The translations under genes were made by a program, and so were the position numbers. This document shows positions 1 through 8,377 of a DNA stretch of 57,132 nt, one piece after another (within the stretch, counting starts at the first letter, position 1; every line of letters starts with the position of its first letter). The stretch is from Natrinema pallidum DSM 3751 (GTDB lineage Archaea > Halobacteriota > Halobacteria > Halobacteriales > Natrialbaceae). The DNA is taken from NCBI RefSeq assembly GCF_000337615.1, contig NZ_AOII01000113.1, positions 22,568 through 79,699 of the forward strand, in the 5' to 3' direction. Below the pieces are notes generated by a model. It ran no database searches. It was given only the letters and a program-made list of their open reading frames with translations, and was not told the origin of the DNA.

Positions 1-2
1 AG

Positions 3-221
3 ACCGACGACCTCCGCGAGGAACTGCGCGCGCAGGTCGGCGAAGAACTCGGGAAGCCGTTCCGCCCGCGAGAGGTACTGTTCGTCGACCAACTTCCCAA
101 AACGCAGTCCGGCAAGATCGTTCGGCGTGCCGTCGAGGCGCTCTACACCGGCGAGGACCTGGGCGACATGAGCAGTATCGAGAATCCCGACGCGCTCGCG
201 GGGATCAGGGACGCGCGGTAA
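3..221 (+). CDS. Acyl-CoA/acetyl-CoA synthetase, C-terminal end (partial)
   Basis: An open frame runs from the window edge to a TAA and encodes the last 72 residues of an adenylate-forming enzyme. The motif LPKTQSGKIVRR is the A10 region of the AMP-binding superfamily, whose lysine contacts the acyl-adenylate. The family activates a carboxylic acid to its CoA thioester using ATP. The substrate cannot be told because the N-terminal pocket lies outside the window. It converges on the CoA-ester lyase gene next door, so both may belong to organic-acid metabolism; that link is inference. Confidence 0.85.
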   Translation, partial: TDDLREELRAQVGEELGKPFRPREVLFVDQLPKTQSGKIVRRAVEALYTGEDLGDMSSIENPDALAGIRDAR

Positions 222-251
222 CAACGGGGCGTCGCTTCGCTCCCGGATCGG

Positions 252-1085
252 TCACGTCGACCGTCCGGCGCGCTCGAGGATGCGTTCGGCCTGTGCGATG
301 AGTGGCGCATCGATCATTTCCCCGTCGACTTCGAACACGCCCGCAGCGGTCCGATCGCGGGCATCGAGGACGCGCTCCGCCCACTCGATGTCCTCGTCAC
401 TGGGCGTGAAGGCGTCGTTGATGACCGGCACTTGATCGGGATGGATCGCCATTTTGCCGTCGTACCCGAGCTGTGCGGCGAACGCCGTCTCCTCGCGGAG
501 GCCGTCCGTGTCCGCGTAGTCGGTATAGACGATGTCGATGGCGTCGATCTCGGCGGCGCTGGCCGCGAGCACGGTCCGTTCGCGGGCGTACAACACCTCC
601 GTTCCCTCGCTCGTCCGCGTCGCGCCGATATCGGCCGCGAGATCCTCGGCCCCGAACAACAGCGCAGCAGTCGCATCGGCCGCTGCGATCGCATCGGCCC
701 GGAGGACGCCCGCTGCGGATTCGATGAGCGACAGAACCGGGATCGAAGCGTCGTGTTCCGCGAGGAGCCGGTCGGCCGTTTGGATGTCAGCGGCTGACTC
801 CGTTTTCGGAAGCATCAGGCTGTCCGGGGGTGTCCCCTGGAGGATCGCCTCGAGATCGGCGGCAGCCGACGTTCCGATCGGGTTCACACGAACGCAAATC
901 TCCCGCTCAGAGTCGAAGTCGATCTCGGCGAGCACTTCGCGGACGGCCTCGCGTGCATCCTGCTTGTCCGCCGGTGCAACTGCGTCCTCGAGGTCGAAGA
1001 CGACGACATCGGCCTCGCTCTCGGTCGCTTTCCGCATGAGCTCTGGTTTGTTACCGGGCGAGAACAAAACGCTTCGACGAACCAT
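252..1085 (-). CDS. HpcH/HpaI aldolase, citrate lyase beta-like CoA ester lyase
   Basis: The 277-residue protein begins MVRRSVLFSPGNKPELM, as CitE/malyl-CoA lyase relatives do. It shows the metal-site segments VFDLEDAVAP (about residue 29), LFGAEDLAADIG (about 145) and MAIHPDQVP (about 215). The family makes or breaks C-C bonds in beta-hydroxyacyl-CoA esters such as citramalyl-CoA, malyl-CoA or citryl-CoA in a Mg-dependent TIM barrel. The length is full for a stand-alone CitE-like protein. No citrate lyase alpha or gamma subunit is adjacent, so a malyl- or citramalyl-CoA lyase role is more likely than true citrate lyase. The ATG at 1085 is the first start at the conserved N-terminus. Confidence 0.85.
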   Translation of the reverse strand: MVRRSVLFSPGNKPELMRKATESEADVVVFDLEDAVAPADKQDAREAVREVLAEIDFDSEREICVRVNPIGTSAAADLEAILQGTPPDSLMLPKTESAADIQTADRLLAEHDASIPVLSLIESAAGVLRADAIAAADATAALLFGAEDLAADIGATRTSEGTEVLYARERTVLAASAAEIDAIDIVYTDYADTDGLREETAFAAQLGYDGKMAIHPDQVPVINDAFTPSDEDIEWAERVLDARDRTAAGVFEVDGEMIDAPLIAQAERILERAGRST

Positions 1086-1767
1086 AGTATTCGTTGGCAG
1101 GTCTCCCGATTAAGCCGTCCGGTTTTCCGAAACGGACGAGTCGATTAGCGGGTGGGTTCGTGATGGTCGCTGTTCGCTTGGGTAAAGAATTAGTTAGAAT
1201 ATTATAACACCTCTATAATGGGATGTGCTTGTTTAATTTTAATAGTCTGACTGGCAAGTACTATGGTCTGTGTTCAGATTAGGATCGAAGAATGAGGCGT
1301 AGCGTTTTCTGAGTGTCTATGCCGGAAGACGGTAGTCTCAGCGGTTACATCCACCTGACCGGATTGGATTCGTGGAGCGAGAAGCAACTACGAAACTGAC
1401 GATGAAGTTTCACATTTTCCACTATGATAAATTATAATTTTAAATATTTTTATTTTTGAAATGCTCAATATTGGATGAACATATCCAATTGTTCACAACT
1501 GGGCTCACAAAGGCGATCTACAGCCGGAAGACGGACGAAGCCCGGATCACGTTGCGGTCGACGAGACAGTGATCCAACTTGATGTTGAGCGATATTGGAT
1601 ATCCGTCGCAGCCGCTTCTAAAATAAATTGTTTTCTCTATACAAACAGTACTATAATGAGAAAAGACGTTTTCGCTCACACGTTCTTCGCTGAACTATGC
1701 GAGACACACGATGCCGATGACGCTGCGTTTTTCGTCGATAGAACAGCCTCACTTCAAGATGCTTGCT

Positions 1768-1775
1768 CTCGATAC
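1768..1775. repeat. Target-site duplication, left copy (CTCGATAC)
   Basis: Direct 8-bp repeat at the left border of the nested IS6 element. It belongs to the host transposase codons for Ser-Arg-Tyr, which dates the insertion as later than the outer element. Confidence 0.8.
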
Positions 1776-2459
1776 AACATTGTTCAGACTCGCTGGTTCC
1801 AGCAGTATGCGTAGCTCTGCAACCATGTTTCAGCGGTTGCTGGGTCGGCGTTTCTGAAACAGTTTCTAAACGGAAAGGTACACCGTTTTATCACTTGAGA
1901 TGGATGTTTGACGGCGTACCGAGTTCTATGTTTTTCGTATCAAAATCGGAGTCCAAGATGATGGAGTACAGCTTTGAGCCATGAGGCTGAATCGATGAGA
2001 AACACGGAGTCTTGGACATCGTGTTTCTCCTTCAGAAACATCTCAGTAAGATCGGTTGTACGTAGAATAGAGTTTGATGTGTGGAAATTCGTTCGCTTCG
2101 GGAGCAACAGCAGCATATAGTCAGTAGCGCTGATCGTCGAGTTGGATCTCCGTTTCGTCGAGCGCAACGTGGTCCGATTGTTTCTCGTCTGTTGACTGTA
2201 GATTGGCTTTCTGTACCCAATTATGGACTGTTGATCTCGACACTTGACACCGAAATTCTCCAAAGAAAAACAGTATTCGAAAGTGATGGCTCTGGCAAAT
2301 GGAACTGGATACTCAATCGTATCAGTTCGTGCGATGTCGCTTCTCGCTCCACAAAATCTAGTTGAACGCCGCTACCAGAGCCGGTGAGGCGGCTGAATTC
2401 GTGGATAAACTCCTAAAACTCTGATCGCCCCACTTTTCAGACCTTATGTGAACAGCGTC
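1776..2459 (-). mobile_element. Nested IS6-family element with decayed transposase
   Basis: This 684-bp element lies opposite to the IS6 copy it interrupts. On the minus strand it encodes broken IS6 transposase: DFVEREATSHEL and LSIQFHL near its 5' side, then a frameshift before NFGVKC. LTEMFLKEKHDVQDSVFLID follows, and the tail SFSNCFSNADPATAETWLQS ends at a TGA at 1784-1786. The ends share TGTTCA inside imperfect inverted repeats. Identical 8-bp CTCGATAC copies flank it at 1768-1775 and 2460-2467, the duplication length typical of IS6. The boundaries therefore rest on the duplication, the repeats and the restored host frame together. Confidence 0.85.
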
Positions 2460-2467
2460 CTCGATAC
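2460..2467. repeat. Target-site duplication, right copy (CTCGATAC)
   Basis: Second copy of the 8-bp direct repeat. The outer transposase frame resumes immediately after it with Gly-Leu-Glu-Phe. Confidence 0.8.
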
Positions 2468-2647
2468 GGCCTCGAGTTCAGATACGAATGTCATGGAAAC
2501 CGAACCAGTGTCAAACATATCTTTTAGAAGGATAAAATAATGAATTGTACCATATTTCACCTGTTTTGGTAACGCTAACGCAAAAACTGTTGATGAGTGG
2601 TTGTGATCATTCGTCTTCGCATGGAGTCAGCTTATCTGAATACTGCC

Positions 2648-3061
2648 CTCCGAACGCGGCCCGTTTGGGACCGTATCTGCAACCGCATCGTGGAAACGGT
2701 CGTTTCATGATGTGAACCGAGGTAATCGACACGGACAGCGCCGTCGCGAGTTTAGATAGGCTTATGAGTATGAATTAAAAACCTGTGGACGACTGTCCAC
2801 TTTGCAAAGTGGCAGCGCGGGCGAGTTCGGGGTCGTGATCCGCTACTGTGCAGGGAGTCGATTGCGAACTCCGCTCCCTCTCGCTCGTGCCATCGCTGGC
2901 AAGGTCTGAGAGCACCAAGCGTGCCGCGTCGATGCGGACGCTACTGACGTGACTGAGATGAATCAACCAACTTCCGCGAACGAAGGGCAAGTGTTCGTCT
3001 CGGCACTGCACCGAGTACGTCGAAATCACGAGTCACAGCTTCGAATCATGGGTGACACAGT
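2648..3061. other. Intergenic region before trkA, with a 16-bp palindrome
   Basis: No convincing gene is visible. An AT-rich stretch near 2761-2780 could hold a TATA box. It is followed by a perfect 16-bp palindrome, CCACTTTGCAAAGTGG, at 2797-2812, which overlaps an inverted repeat GTGGAC/GTCCAC (2785-2790 and 2795-2800). The 84-codon open stretch on the minus strand here has no recognisable protein features. The region may be part of the trkA promoter or old mobile-element debris. Confidence 0.4.
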
Positions 3062-3733
3062 ATGTATATAATTATCATTGGTGCGGGCAGTATTGGATCG
3101 AATCTGATAGATATGGCAGTTAAGGACCGAAACAATGTCGTTGTCATCGAAAAAGACCCACAACGTGCATCCGCCGTCTCCTCGGAACACGACTGTCTCG
3201 TGCTTAACGGGGATGCAACGAACAATAGCGTGCTGAAAGACGCCGATATCGATCGTGCAGACGCGGTTATTAGTACGACAGATATCGGTGCAACGAACAT
3301 CATGGTCATGTTACTCGCACAGGAACACGGTGTTCCGAACTTAGTTAGTGTCGTCCACGATCCGGAAAACCTACCAGTATTCGAAAAAACCGGTGTCACA
3401 TTGATCGAGAATCCACAACGGCTCATTGCGGAATATCTCTATCACTCCGTTCGCTATCCCGGTGTGAGTGATTTCATCGATCTCGACGACGAAACCGAAC
3501 TCGTGGAATTAACTGTCAGCCAAGACGCACCGATGAACGGTCAAATCCTCAATGAATCGCACGAATCGGGTGTTCTTCCGGATGGCTGTCTCGTTGTTGC
3601 GCTTCAACGGAATGGTGATATACGGGCCCCACGAGGGGAAACGACCGTTCGTGCAGGAGACAACGTGACAGTATTCACTGACGATGCGACACTGTCAGAT
3701 GCTGTCACGGCATTCACTGGCAATTCGACATGA
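3062..3733 (+). CDS. trkA: TrkA-type potassium uptake regulatory protein
   Basis: The 223-residue cytosolic protein has an N-terminal RCK/Rossmann domain (YIIIIGAGSIGSNL, then acidic VVIEKDP at the end of beta-2) and a C-terminal TrkA-C domain from about residue 137. The family binds NAD(H)/ATP and gates the TrkH potassium channel. Its TGA overlaps the ATG of trkH (ATGA), so the two are translationally coupled. The partner trkH is broken in this assembly, which may leave this TrkA without its natural channel unless another TrkH is encoded elsewhere. The codon choice is more AT-rich than in most genes of the window. Confidence 0.9.
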   Translation: MYIIIIGAGSIGSNLIDMAVKDRNNVVVIEKDPQRASAVSSEHDCLVLNGDATNNSVLKDADIDRADAVISTTDIGATNIMVMLLAQEHGVPNLVSVVHDPENLPVFEKTGVTLIENPQRLIAEYLYHSVRYPGVSDFIDLDDETELVELTVSQDAPMNGQILNESHESGVLPDGCLVVALQRNGDIRAPRGETTVRAGDNVTVFTDDATLSDAVTAFTGNST

Positions 3734-5276
3734 ATGTTCGACACGATACGATCGGTCGGGACGTCGGCCGGATCTTGCAGGTTGTTTCGCTCATGGCGGT
3801 CGTCTCGATCGTGGTTGCGATCGTTAACCGGGAATTCTACGCCGTGCCTGCGTTCGCCGTTTCGGCTGCGATAATGGCCGGGATCGGTATCGGTCTTGCA
3901 CGGTGGTTTGTCGGCGGACCGTCGCCTCGAAAGCTCGAGGCGATGATTACGGCGGCGGGTGCCTGGGCGATGATCGGGGTTCTCGGCGGGTTACCGTTCC
4001 TGCTTATCGCGTGGACGATTTCCCTCGATCCGTTGCCGGCGTGGACGAATACGCCACCGACAGACTAGACAACCATGATCTTCCTCGACCCACTCGACGC
4101 GGTTTTCGAGAGTATAAGCGGGTTTACAGGAACTGGCCTGACGATGGCTGCAGTCGAAGAGAAGTTGCCCCGTTCGCTACACTGGTGGCGATCGTTCACC
4201 GAGTGGATCGGTGGCGTCGGAGTGATCGTTCTCACGGTTGCCATTCTCGCACGCCCGGGGAGCGGTTCGCTGACACTCTACGAGAGCGAGGCTCGGTCCG
4301 AGAAGACCCATCCAAGTATCATCAATACAGTGATTGAAATCTGGCGGATCTACCTCGGCCTGACCCTTGCGTCGATCGCGCTGTTCGCCATCGTCGGCAT
4401 GCCGTTGTGGGATGCGATCAATCACGGAATGACCGGAATCGCAACGGGAGGGTTCTCCGTCCACGCCGACTCAATCGGCCACTACGGCCGCCCACTTATC
4501 GAGTATGCGGTCGTTCCTGTGATGGTGGTGGGGAGTATCGCGTTCCCGATTCACTACCTGATCGTCAAAGGCGAGTTACGGAACTTCTATGCGGATCTCC
4601 AGACTCGATGGGTGTTCCTCTGGTTCGGCCTCGGCTCGCTCGCACTAACCACGGTATTGGCGCTCAACGGAAGGTATAGCACGCTCGAGGAGGCATTTCG
4701 CGTCTCGCTGTTCCAGTTCGTCTCCGCGACCTCGAACACGGGTTTCGGAACGGCCACGGTCGGTGCAGGAGCGGAACGGGTCTGGACGGCGGGACCGGTG
4801 CTGGTGACGTGTCTCGGGATGCTCACCGGTGGGGCGGCCGGCTCGACGGTTAGCGGGCTCAAACTCATCCGCGTCATCACGCTCGTCAAGGGGACACTGT
4901 GGCAGATCAGCAGCGTCTTTGTCCCTGATACTGCGGTACGACACGTCCAGCTCGGAAAACGAACGCTGGACCGGGACCAGATCGAGCGGGAGTACACGGA
5001 AGCGGCGGTCGTGTTCTTCCTGTGGATCGTCTTCCTTATGATCGGCATCGCCGTCCTTTTGCGAGTCCTTCAGCGACGCATCCGTTAGAATACGTTCCCT
5101 TCGACGTGATGAGCGCCCAGAGCAATGTCGGCCTCGATTCCGGGATCACCGGACCAACCATGCCTGAAACGGCGAAAGCGATGCTGATCGTCAATATGTG
5201 GGTCGGAAGACTGGAAATCATTCCGGTCGCCGTCTTACTCGGGGCGGTTTTCCGTCGGTTCGATCTCTACCGCTGA
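3730..5276 (+). pseudogene. trkH: TrkH potassium transporter, interrupted by an in-frame TAG and a frameshift
   Basis: The reading frame encodes a TrkH membrane subunit (several pore helices, SGFTGTGLTM and ATSNTGFGTA selectivity-filter-like loops). It is broken twice. An in-frame TAG at 4066-4068 falls within PPTD-stop-TTMIFLDP, and coding continues in the same frame with ATG at 4075. Between about 5040 and 5090 the frame shifts: the first frame stops at 5088 while VPFDVMSAQSNVGLDSGITG and the C-terminus ending FDLYR continue in another frame to 5276. Repaired, the protein would have a near-normal length of about 515 residues. These are either true inactivating mutations or sequence errors; two lesions plus a third in the next gene favour decay. 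Confidence 0.85.
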
Positions 5277-5445
5277 CCGCTTGGGATCACTACATCGGTC
5301 GGTGCATGTGAGAAACGGCCGTCGGTGCCGTGTTCAGACCCGACACAGCGGGATAATTTTCTTATTGGTTCTGTATCATTTGATGGAACGGTCCAGCGAT
5401 CAGCAGCGGTCATTCCGGCGACAGCGCTGGACCACAGCGATCACT

Positions 5446-6186
5446 ATGATCACTGAAACTCGGATCGGAATCGAAATCGTCGACGGGCAGGTCCAGGCCG
5501 ACATGCCGGACGCACAGCACGGTTCGCGACATTCGATTCAAACCGCTCGAGACCGAGTTGCGGTTCCGATTGGTCTCGATCAGAACGACTCGATTCTGCT
5601 GGTCGGTATGTAGGCTGCCCTCCCGCCGGCGACGGCTATCGATGGAACGACGGTCCGCGAGCCGATCCCGGAGTGGCTGCAAACCGCTCGAGAAACGATC
5701 GCGGGGATCCGTACGCGAGCCGACGCGGTTGGGACTGTCCCAGTTGGCGGCGTTGTTGCGCTCGGACAAGCACCTGCATGGACCGGTCGCTGGACCTGCT
5801 TGAGGCACGACTGCACTGCGATCGTACTCGCACTGGACTCGCGGTCCAGTAGCGGGGGTCGTCTGTCCCGTCGAGCGGTCGACAAAATACGTCAGGGGAC
5901 GGACTGTTCTATTATTACGGAGACCATCGACAGTGACTGGGACGACGGCGGAGCGAAGGCGGCAGCCGGTCTTTCGCCGGGTGAGACCGACGCGGTTTTA
6001 CTCGCAGTTGCGTACGGCCCGAACACGATTCTCGCGGCGGAGACCGTGCGAGCGATCGCCGTCGCCGCCGATGTTCGCCTCGATATCCGTCACTTCGTTC
6101 CGTCCGGGACTGCTCGAGCGGATCGCGAATACGGCGACGACCTCCCCGAACTGATCGAGTACGTCGGCTCGCCGATTGATGAGTAA
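5446..6186 (+). pseudogene. Unrecognised protein gene with an in-frame TAG
   Basis: From ATG 5446 one frame reads through to 6186 except for a TAG at 5611-5613. Both sides look coding: ETRIGIEIVDGQ and DSILLVGM before the stop, and AALPPATAIDGTTV to DLPELIEYVGSPIDE after it. The downstream part includes LSPGETDAVLLAVAYGPNT. I do not recognise the family; an alpha/beta nucleotide-binding-like fold is only a guess. It follows trkH directly and carries the same type of lesion, an amber codon in frame. A downstream start at 5800 could express the last 128 residues. Confidence 0.5.
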
Positions 6187-6361
6187 CGACAGGGGTGACT
6201 CTGACGTCGAGTGTTCCGATGGTGATCAGTCGAACGTCCGGTCCGAGAACGGGCCAGAAACCCCGTTCTCGTCGTCGAGCGCCGGTCCGATAGCAGTTTA
6301 TCGCTGTACTATCGACGGAAACGACTCGTGGATGACGCGAGCGATTGAGACACATCTAATT
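6187..6361. other. Intergenic spacer upstream of the kdp regulatory region
   Basis: No gene is supported in this part of the 329-bp gap between the broken gene and kdpF. The GC content falls sharply towards 6361, where the first of two inverted-repeat sites begins. Confidence 0.4.
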
Positions 6362-6383
6362 TTTACAAAGTATATTCCGTAAA
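6362..6383. promoter_or_regulatory. Distal kdp inverted repeat, TTTACA-N10-CGTAAA
   Basis: This 22-bp site has half-sites TTTAC and GTAAA separated by 12 bp. It matches the architecture of three other sites in the window (6439, 12164, 17982). It lies 154 bp before kdpF, 77 bp start-to-start from the proximal site. It may be a second operator for the kdp regulator; the protein that binds it is not identified. Confidence 0.5.
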
Positions 6384-6438
6384 GCTCGTTCTCGTCCCAA
6401 TTTTCTTCTATTCGTATGTGCTGAAAATATAACAACAC

Positions 6439-6460
6439 TTTACAAAACAAGTGTTGTAAA
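6439..6460. promoter_or_regulatory. Proximal kdp operator, TTTACA-N10-TGTAAA, overlapping the likely TATA region
   Basis: A perfect 22-bp inverted repeat, interlocked with a second one (ACAACACTT at 6432-6440 and AAGTGTTGT at 6449-6457). Its right half runs into an A/T-rich TATA-like stretch (TGTAAAAATTT). That would put the transcription start near 6485-6490 and kdpF about 30 nt downstream. Occupancy here would block TBP/TFB, so repression under potassium-replete conditions is a reasonable inference. Confidence 0.6.
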
Positions 6461-6515
6461 AATTTGGGTTCGTCCCGGTACCTTTTTGTCCTCCTAAGCA
6501 ACCACCCACTCTCGC

Positions 6516-6605
6516 ATGGCAATCGGACAACTGCTGTTGGCAGTCGTAACGATCGGCGTGATAGTGTATCTCACGTACGTACTGCTCTATCCGACGAGGT
6601 TCTAG
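6516..6605 (+). CDS. kdpF: KdpF, small subunit of the potassium-transporting ATPase
   Basis: A 29-residue peptide, [10 protein letters not shown] to LLYPTRF, consists of a single transmembrane helix. It lies one base before kdpA, the standard place for kdpF. In characterised Kdp complexes KdpF stabilises the KdpFABC assembly in the membrane. It is the first gene of the operon behind the promoter and operator region, so its ATG marks the start of the kdp transcript's coding part. Identification rests on position, length and the hydrophobic pattern. Confidence 0.85.
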   Translation: MAIGQLLLAVVTIGVIVYLTYVLLYPTRF

Positions 6606-6606
6606 C

Positions 6607-8376
6607 ATGGCGAACCCACATCCACTGCTTGAGTACGCGGTCTTCTTCGGGCTCGCCGCCGTCCTCATCTACGTGGTCGGCGAGTACCTGGCCTGGATCT
6701 ACCGCGACGAGGCGCACAGCACGCACACGCTCCCCAGACACTTCGAATGGCTGGAGCGGCTCGATGGAATCTTCGGACGCATCGAGGGCTTCATCTATCG
6801 AGTGGCTGGAATCACCCCCACTCGAGAGATGAACTGGAAACAATTCGCGGCGGCAGTGGTGCTGTTCAACGCCGTGATCTGGGTCTGGCTGTACGTTGTA
6901 CTGTTCTTCCAGGACGGTTTGCCGATGAACTACGTCGGCGTCGACGGCCAGAGCTGGGATCTCGCGTTCCACACGGCGAGTTCGTTCACCTCGAACACGA
7001 ACCAGCAACACTACGGCGGCGAATCGCTGTCGGTGTTCACGCACACGTTCGCGATCGGTATCACGATGTTCCTGACGCCGGCGACCGGGCTCGGGTTGAT
7101 GCCCGCGTTCGCTCGAGCATTCAACAACGAGGAGAACCCGTTGTTGGGTAACTTCTACGTGAACGTCGTCAAGGGAACCGTGCGGTTCCTGCTTCCCATC
7201 TCGGCCTTCATCGCGGTTCTCCTGATATCACAGGGAGCCGTACAGACCATCCTGAGCGGCCAGATGACCGCGGAGACGCTAACGATGGGGATCCAGAACA
7301 TCCGCGTCGGTCCGCACGCGGGTATCGAGGCGATCAAGATGTTCGGGACGAACGGTGGTGGGATCAACGCCGCGAACGCGTCGACGGCATTCGAGAATCC
7401 GACGCCGTTCAGTAACCTCGTGTTGACGTTGGCGATGCCGGTCGGGACGTTCGCCGGCATCTATGCGTGGGGTGCATGGGTCGGCAAGCGAACCCACGGG
7501 ATCGTTCTCGTCGCGGCGTTCTTCCTCATTTTCGCAGCCCTTGCCGGCGTCGGTATCGCCGGTGAAACGGGCGCGAACCCGGCAATGGATGTCGAATCCA
7601 ATGGCCTGACCGTCGACCAATCGGTCGGCAATATGGAAAGCAAGGAAGTCCGCTTCGGTCCGACCGGGAGCGCTATCTGGGGATTGTCGACGACATCAAC
7701 GACGAACGGCGGTGTCAACAGCATGCACAATAGCTGGACATCACTGGGCACGTTCTCGTTGCTGTTCGCGTTCGCGATAAACAACGTCAGCAACGGGGTC
7801 GGGACCGGGCTATTGAACATCCTAATGTTCGTCATCGTCACCGCTTTCATCGGAGCGCTGATGATCGGTCGTCGACCACAGTACCTCGGCAAGAAGTTGG
7901 AGTGGCAGGAGATACGATACGTCTTTCTGGTGATTCTGTGGTTGCCGATCATCGTACTGATACCACAGGCACATGCGGTCACGTCGTCGCTGGGTACTGA
8001 AGCGATCGCGAACCCCGGGTTCCGTGGTTTCTCCGAGATCCTCTACGAGTTCTTCTCGGCGTCCGCGAACAACGGGAGCGGTCTCGAGGGACTTGCCGAC
8101 GATACACCCTATTACAACATCGTCAACGGACTACAGGTATTGCTCGCGCGGTACGTCCCGATCGTAGCACAACTGGCGATCGCGGGCTACCTCGCGGAGA
8201 AGAAGATCAGTCCCGAGGGCATTGGATCGCTCGATACGGAGAGCCCCGCGTTCCTCGTCCTGCTGATCGGAATCGTCGTCATCGTCGGTGCATTGACGTT
8301 CCTCCCGGCGCTGGTGTTCGGTCCGATTGGCGAGTTCTTCAGTGGTGCAGATGTCTTCCTGAACGGAGGAGTGTAA
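6607..8376 (+). CDS. kdpA: KdpA, potassium-binding channel subunit
   Basis: The 589-residue polytopic membrane protein is full length for KdpA. Selectivity-filter segments of the four pseudo-repeats are visible: [11 protein letters not shown] (about residue 130), [14 protein letters not shown] (about 246), [12 protein letters not shown] (about 362) and [12 protein letters not shown] (about 486). KdpA selects K+ and passes it to the pump subunit KdpB in the high-affinity, ATP-driven uptake complex. The start one base after the kdpF stop and the 1-bp gap to kdpB show a tight operon. There are no lesions, in contrast to the nearby trkH. Confidence 0.95.
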   Translation: MANPHPLLEYAVFFGLAAVLIYVVGEYLAWIYRDEAHSTHTLPRHFEWLERLDGIFGRIEGFIYRVAGITPTREMNWKQFAAAVVLFNAVIWVWLYVVLFFQDGLPMNYVGVDGQSWDLAFHTASSFTSNTNQQHYGGESLSVFTHTFAIGITMFLTPATGLGLMPAFARAFNNEENPLLGNFYVNVVKGTVRFLLPISAFIAVLLISQGAVQTILSGQMTAETLTMGIQNIRVGPHAGIEAIKMFGTNGGGINAANASTAFENPTPFSNLVLTLAMPVGTFAGIYAWGAWVGKRTHGIVLVAAFFLIFAALAGVGIAGETGANPAMDVESNGLTVDQSVGNMESKEVRFGPTGSAIWGLSTTSTTNGGVNSMHNSWTSLGTFSLLFAFAINNVSNGVGTGLLNILMFVIVTAFIGALMIGRRPQYLGKKLEWQEIRYVFLVILWLPIIVLIPQAHAVTSSLGTEAIANPGFRGFSEILYEFFSASANNGSGLEGLADDTPYYNIVNGLQVLLARYVPIVAQLAIAGYLAEKKISPEGIGSLDTESPAFLVLLIGIVVIVGALTFLPALVFGPIGEFFSGADVFLNGGV

Positions 8377-8377
8377 C

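Larger units (their letters stand above)
1265..2647 (+). mobile_element. Degenerate IS6-family element, interrupted by a second IS6 element
   Basis: Plus-strand transposase pieces lie on both sides of an insertion. The first contains HNWAHK-like, DETVIQLDVERYW (near 1560) and DDAAFFVDRTASLQDACSRY (ending 1775). The second resumes at 2468 with GLEFRYECHGNRTSVKHIF and ends SFVFAWSQLI at 2637. Removing 1776-2467 joins the two in one frame (ACSRY then GLEFRYE). Both parts also carry stops and frame changes, so the gene is dead. The ends are degenerate inverted repeats: GGTCTGTGTTCAGATTAG at 1265 and, read inward on the minus strand, GGCAGTATTCAGATAAG ending at 2647. Without the insert the element is about 691 bp, which fits the IS6 size range. 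No target duplication is visible for this older copy. Confidence 0.8.

Noticed and set aside
1569-1814. An 81-codon plus-strand frame as an independent small gene
   Set aside because: It reads as an internal piece of the outer IS6 transposase, and its last codons run into the inverted inner element.
4066-5613. The in-frame TAG codons in trkH and the following gene as recoded (pyrrolysine-type) codons
   Set aside because: Haloarchaea are not known to carry the pyrrolysine system, no pyl genes are in the window, other genes here end in TAG normally, and trkH also has a frameshift.
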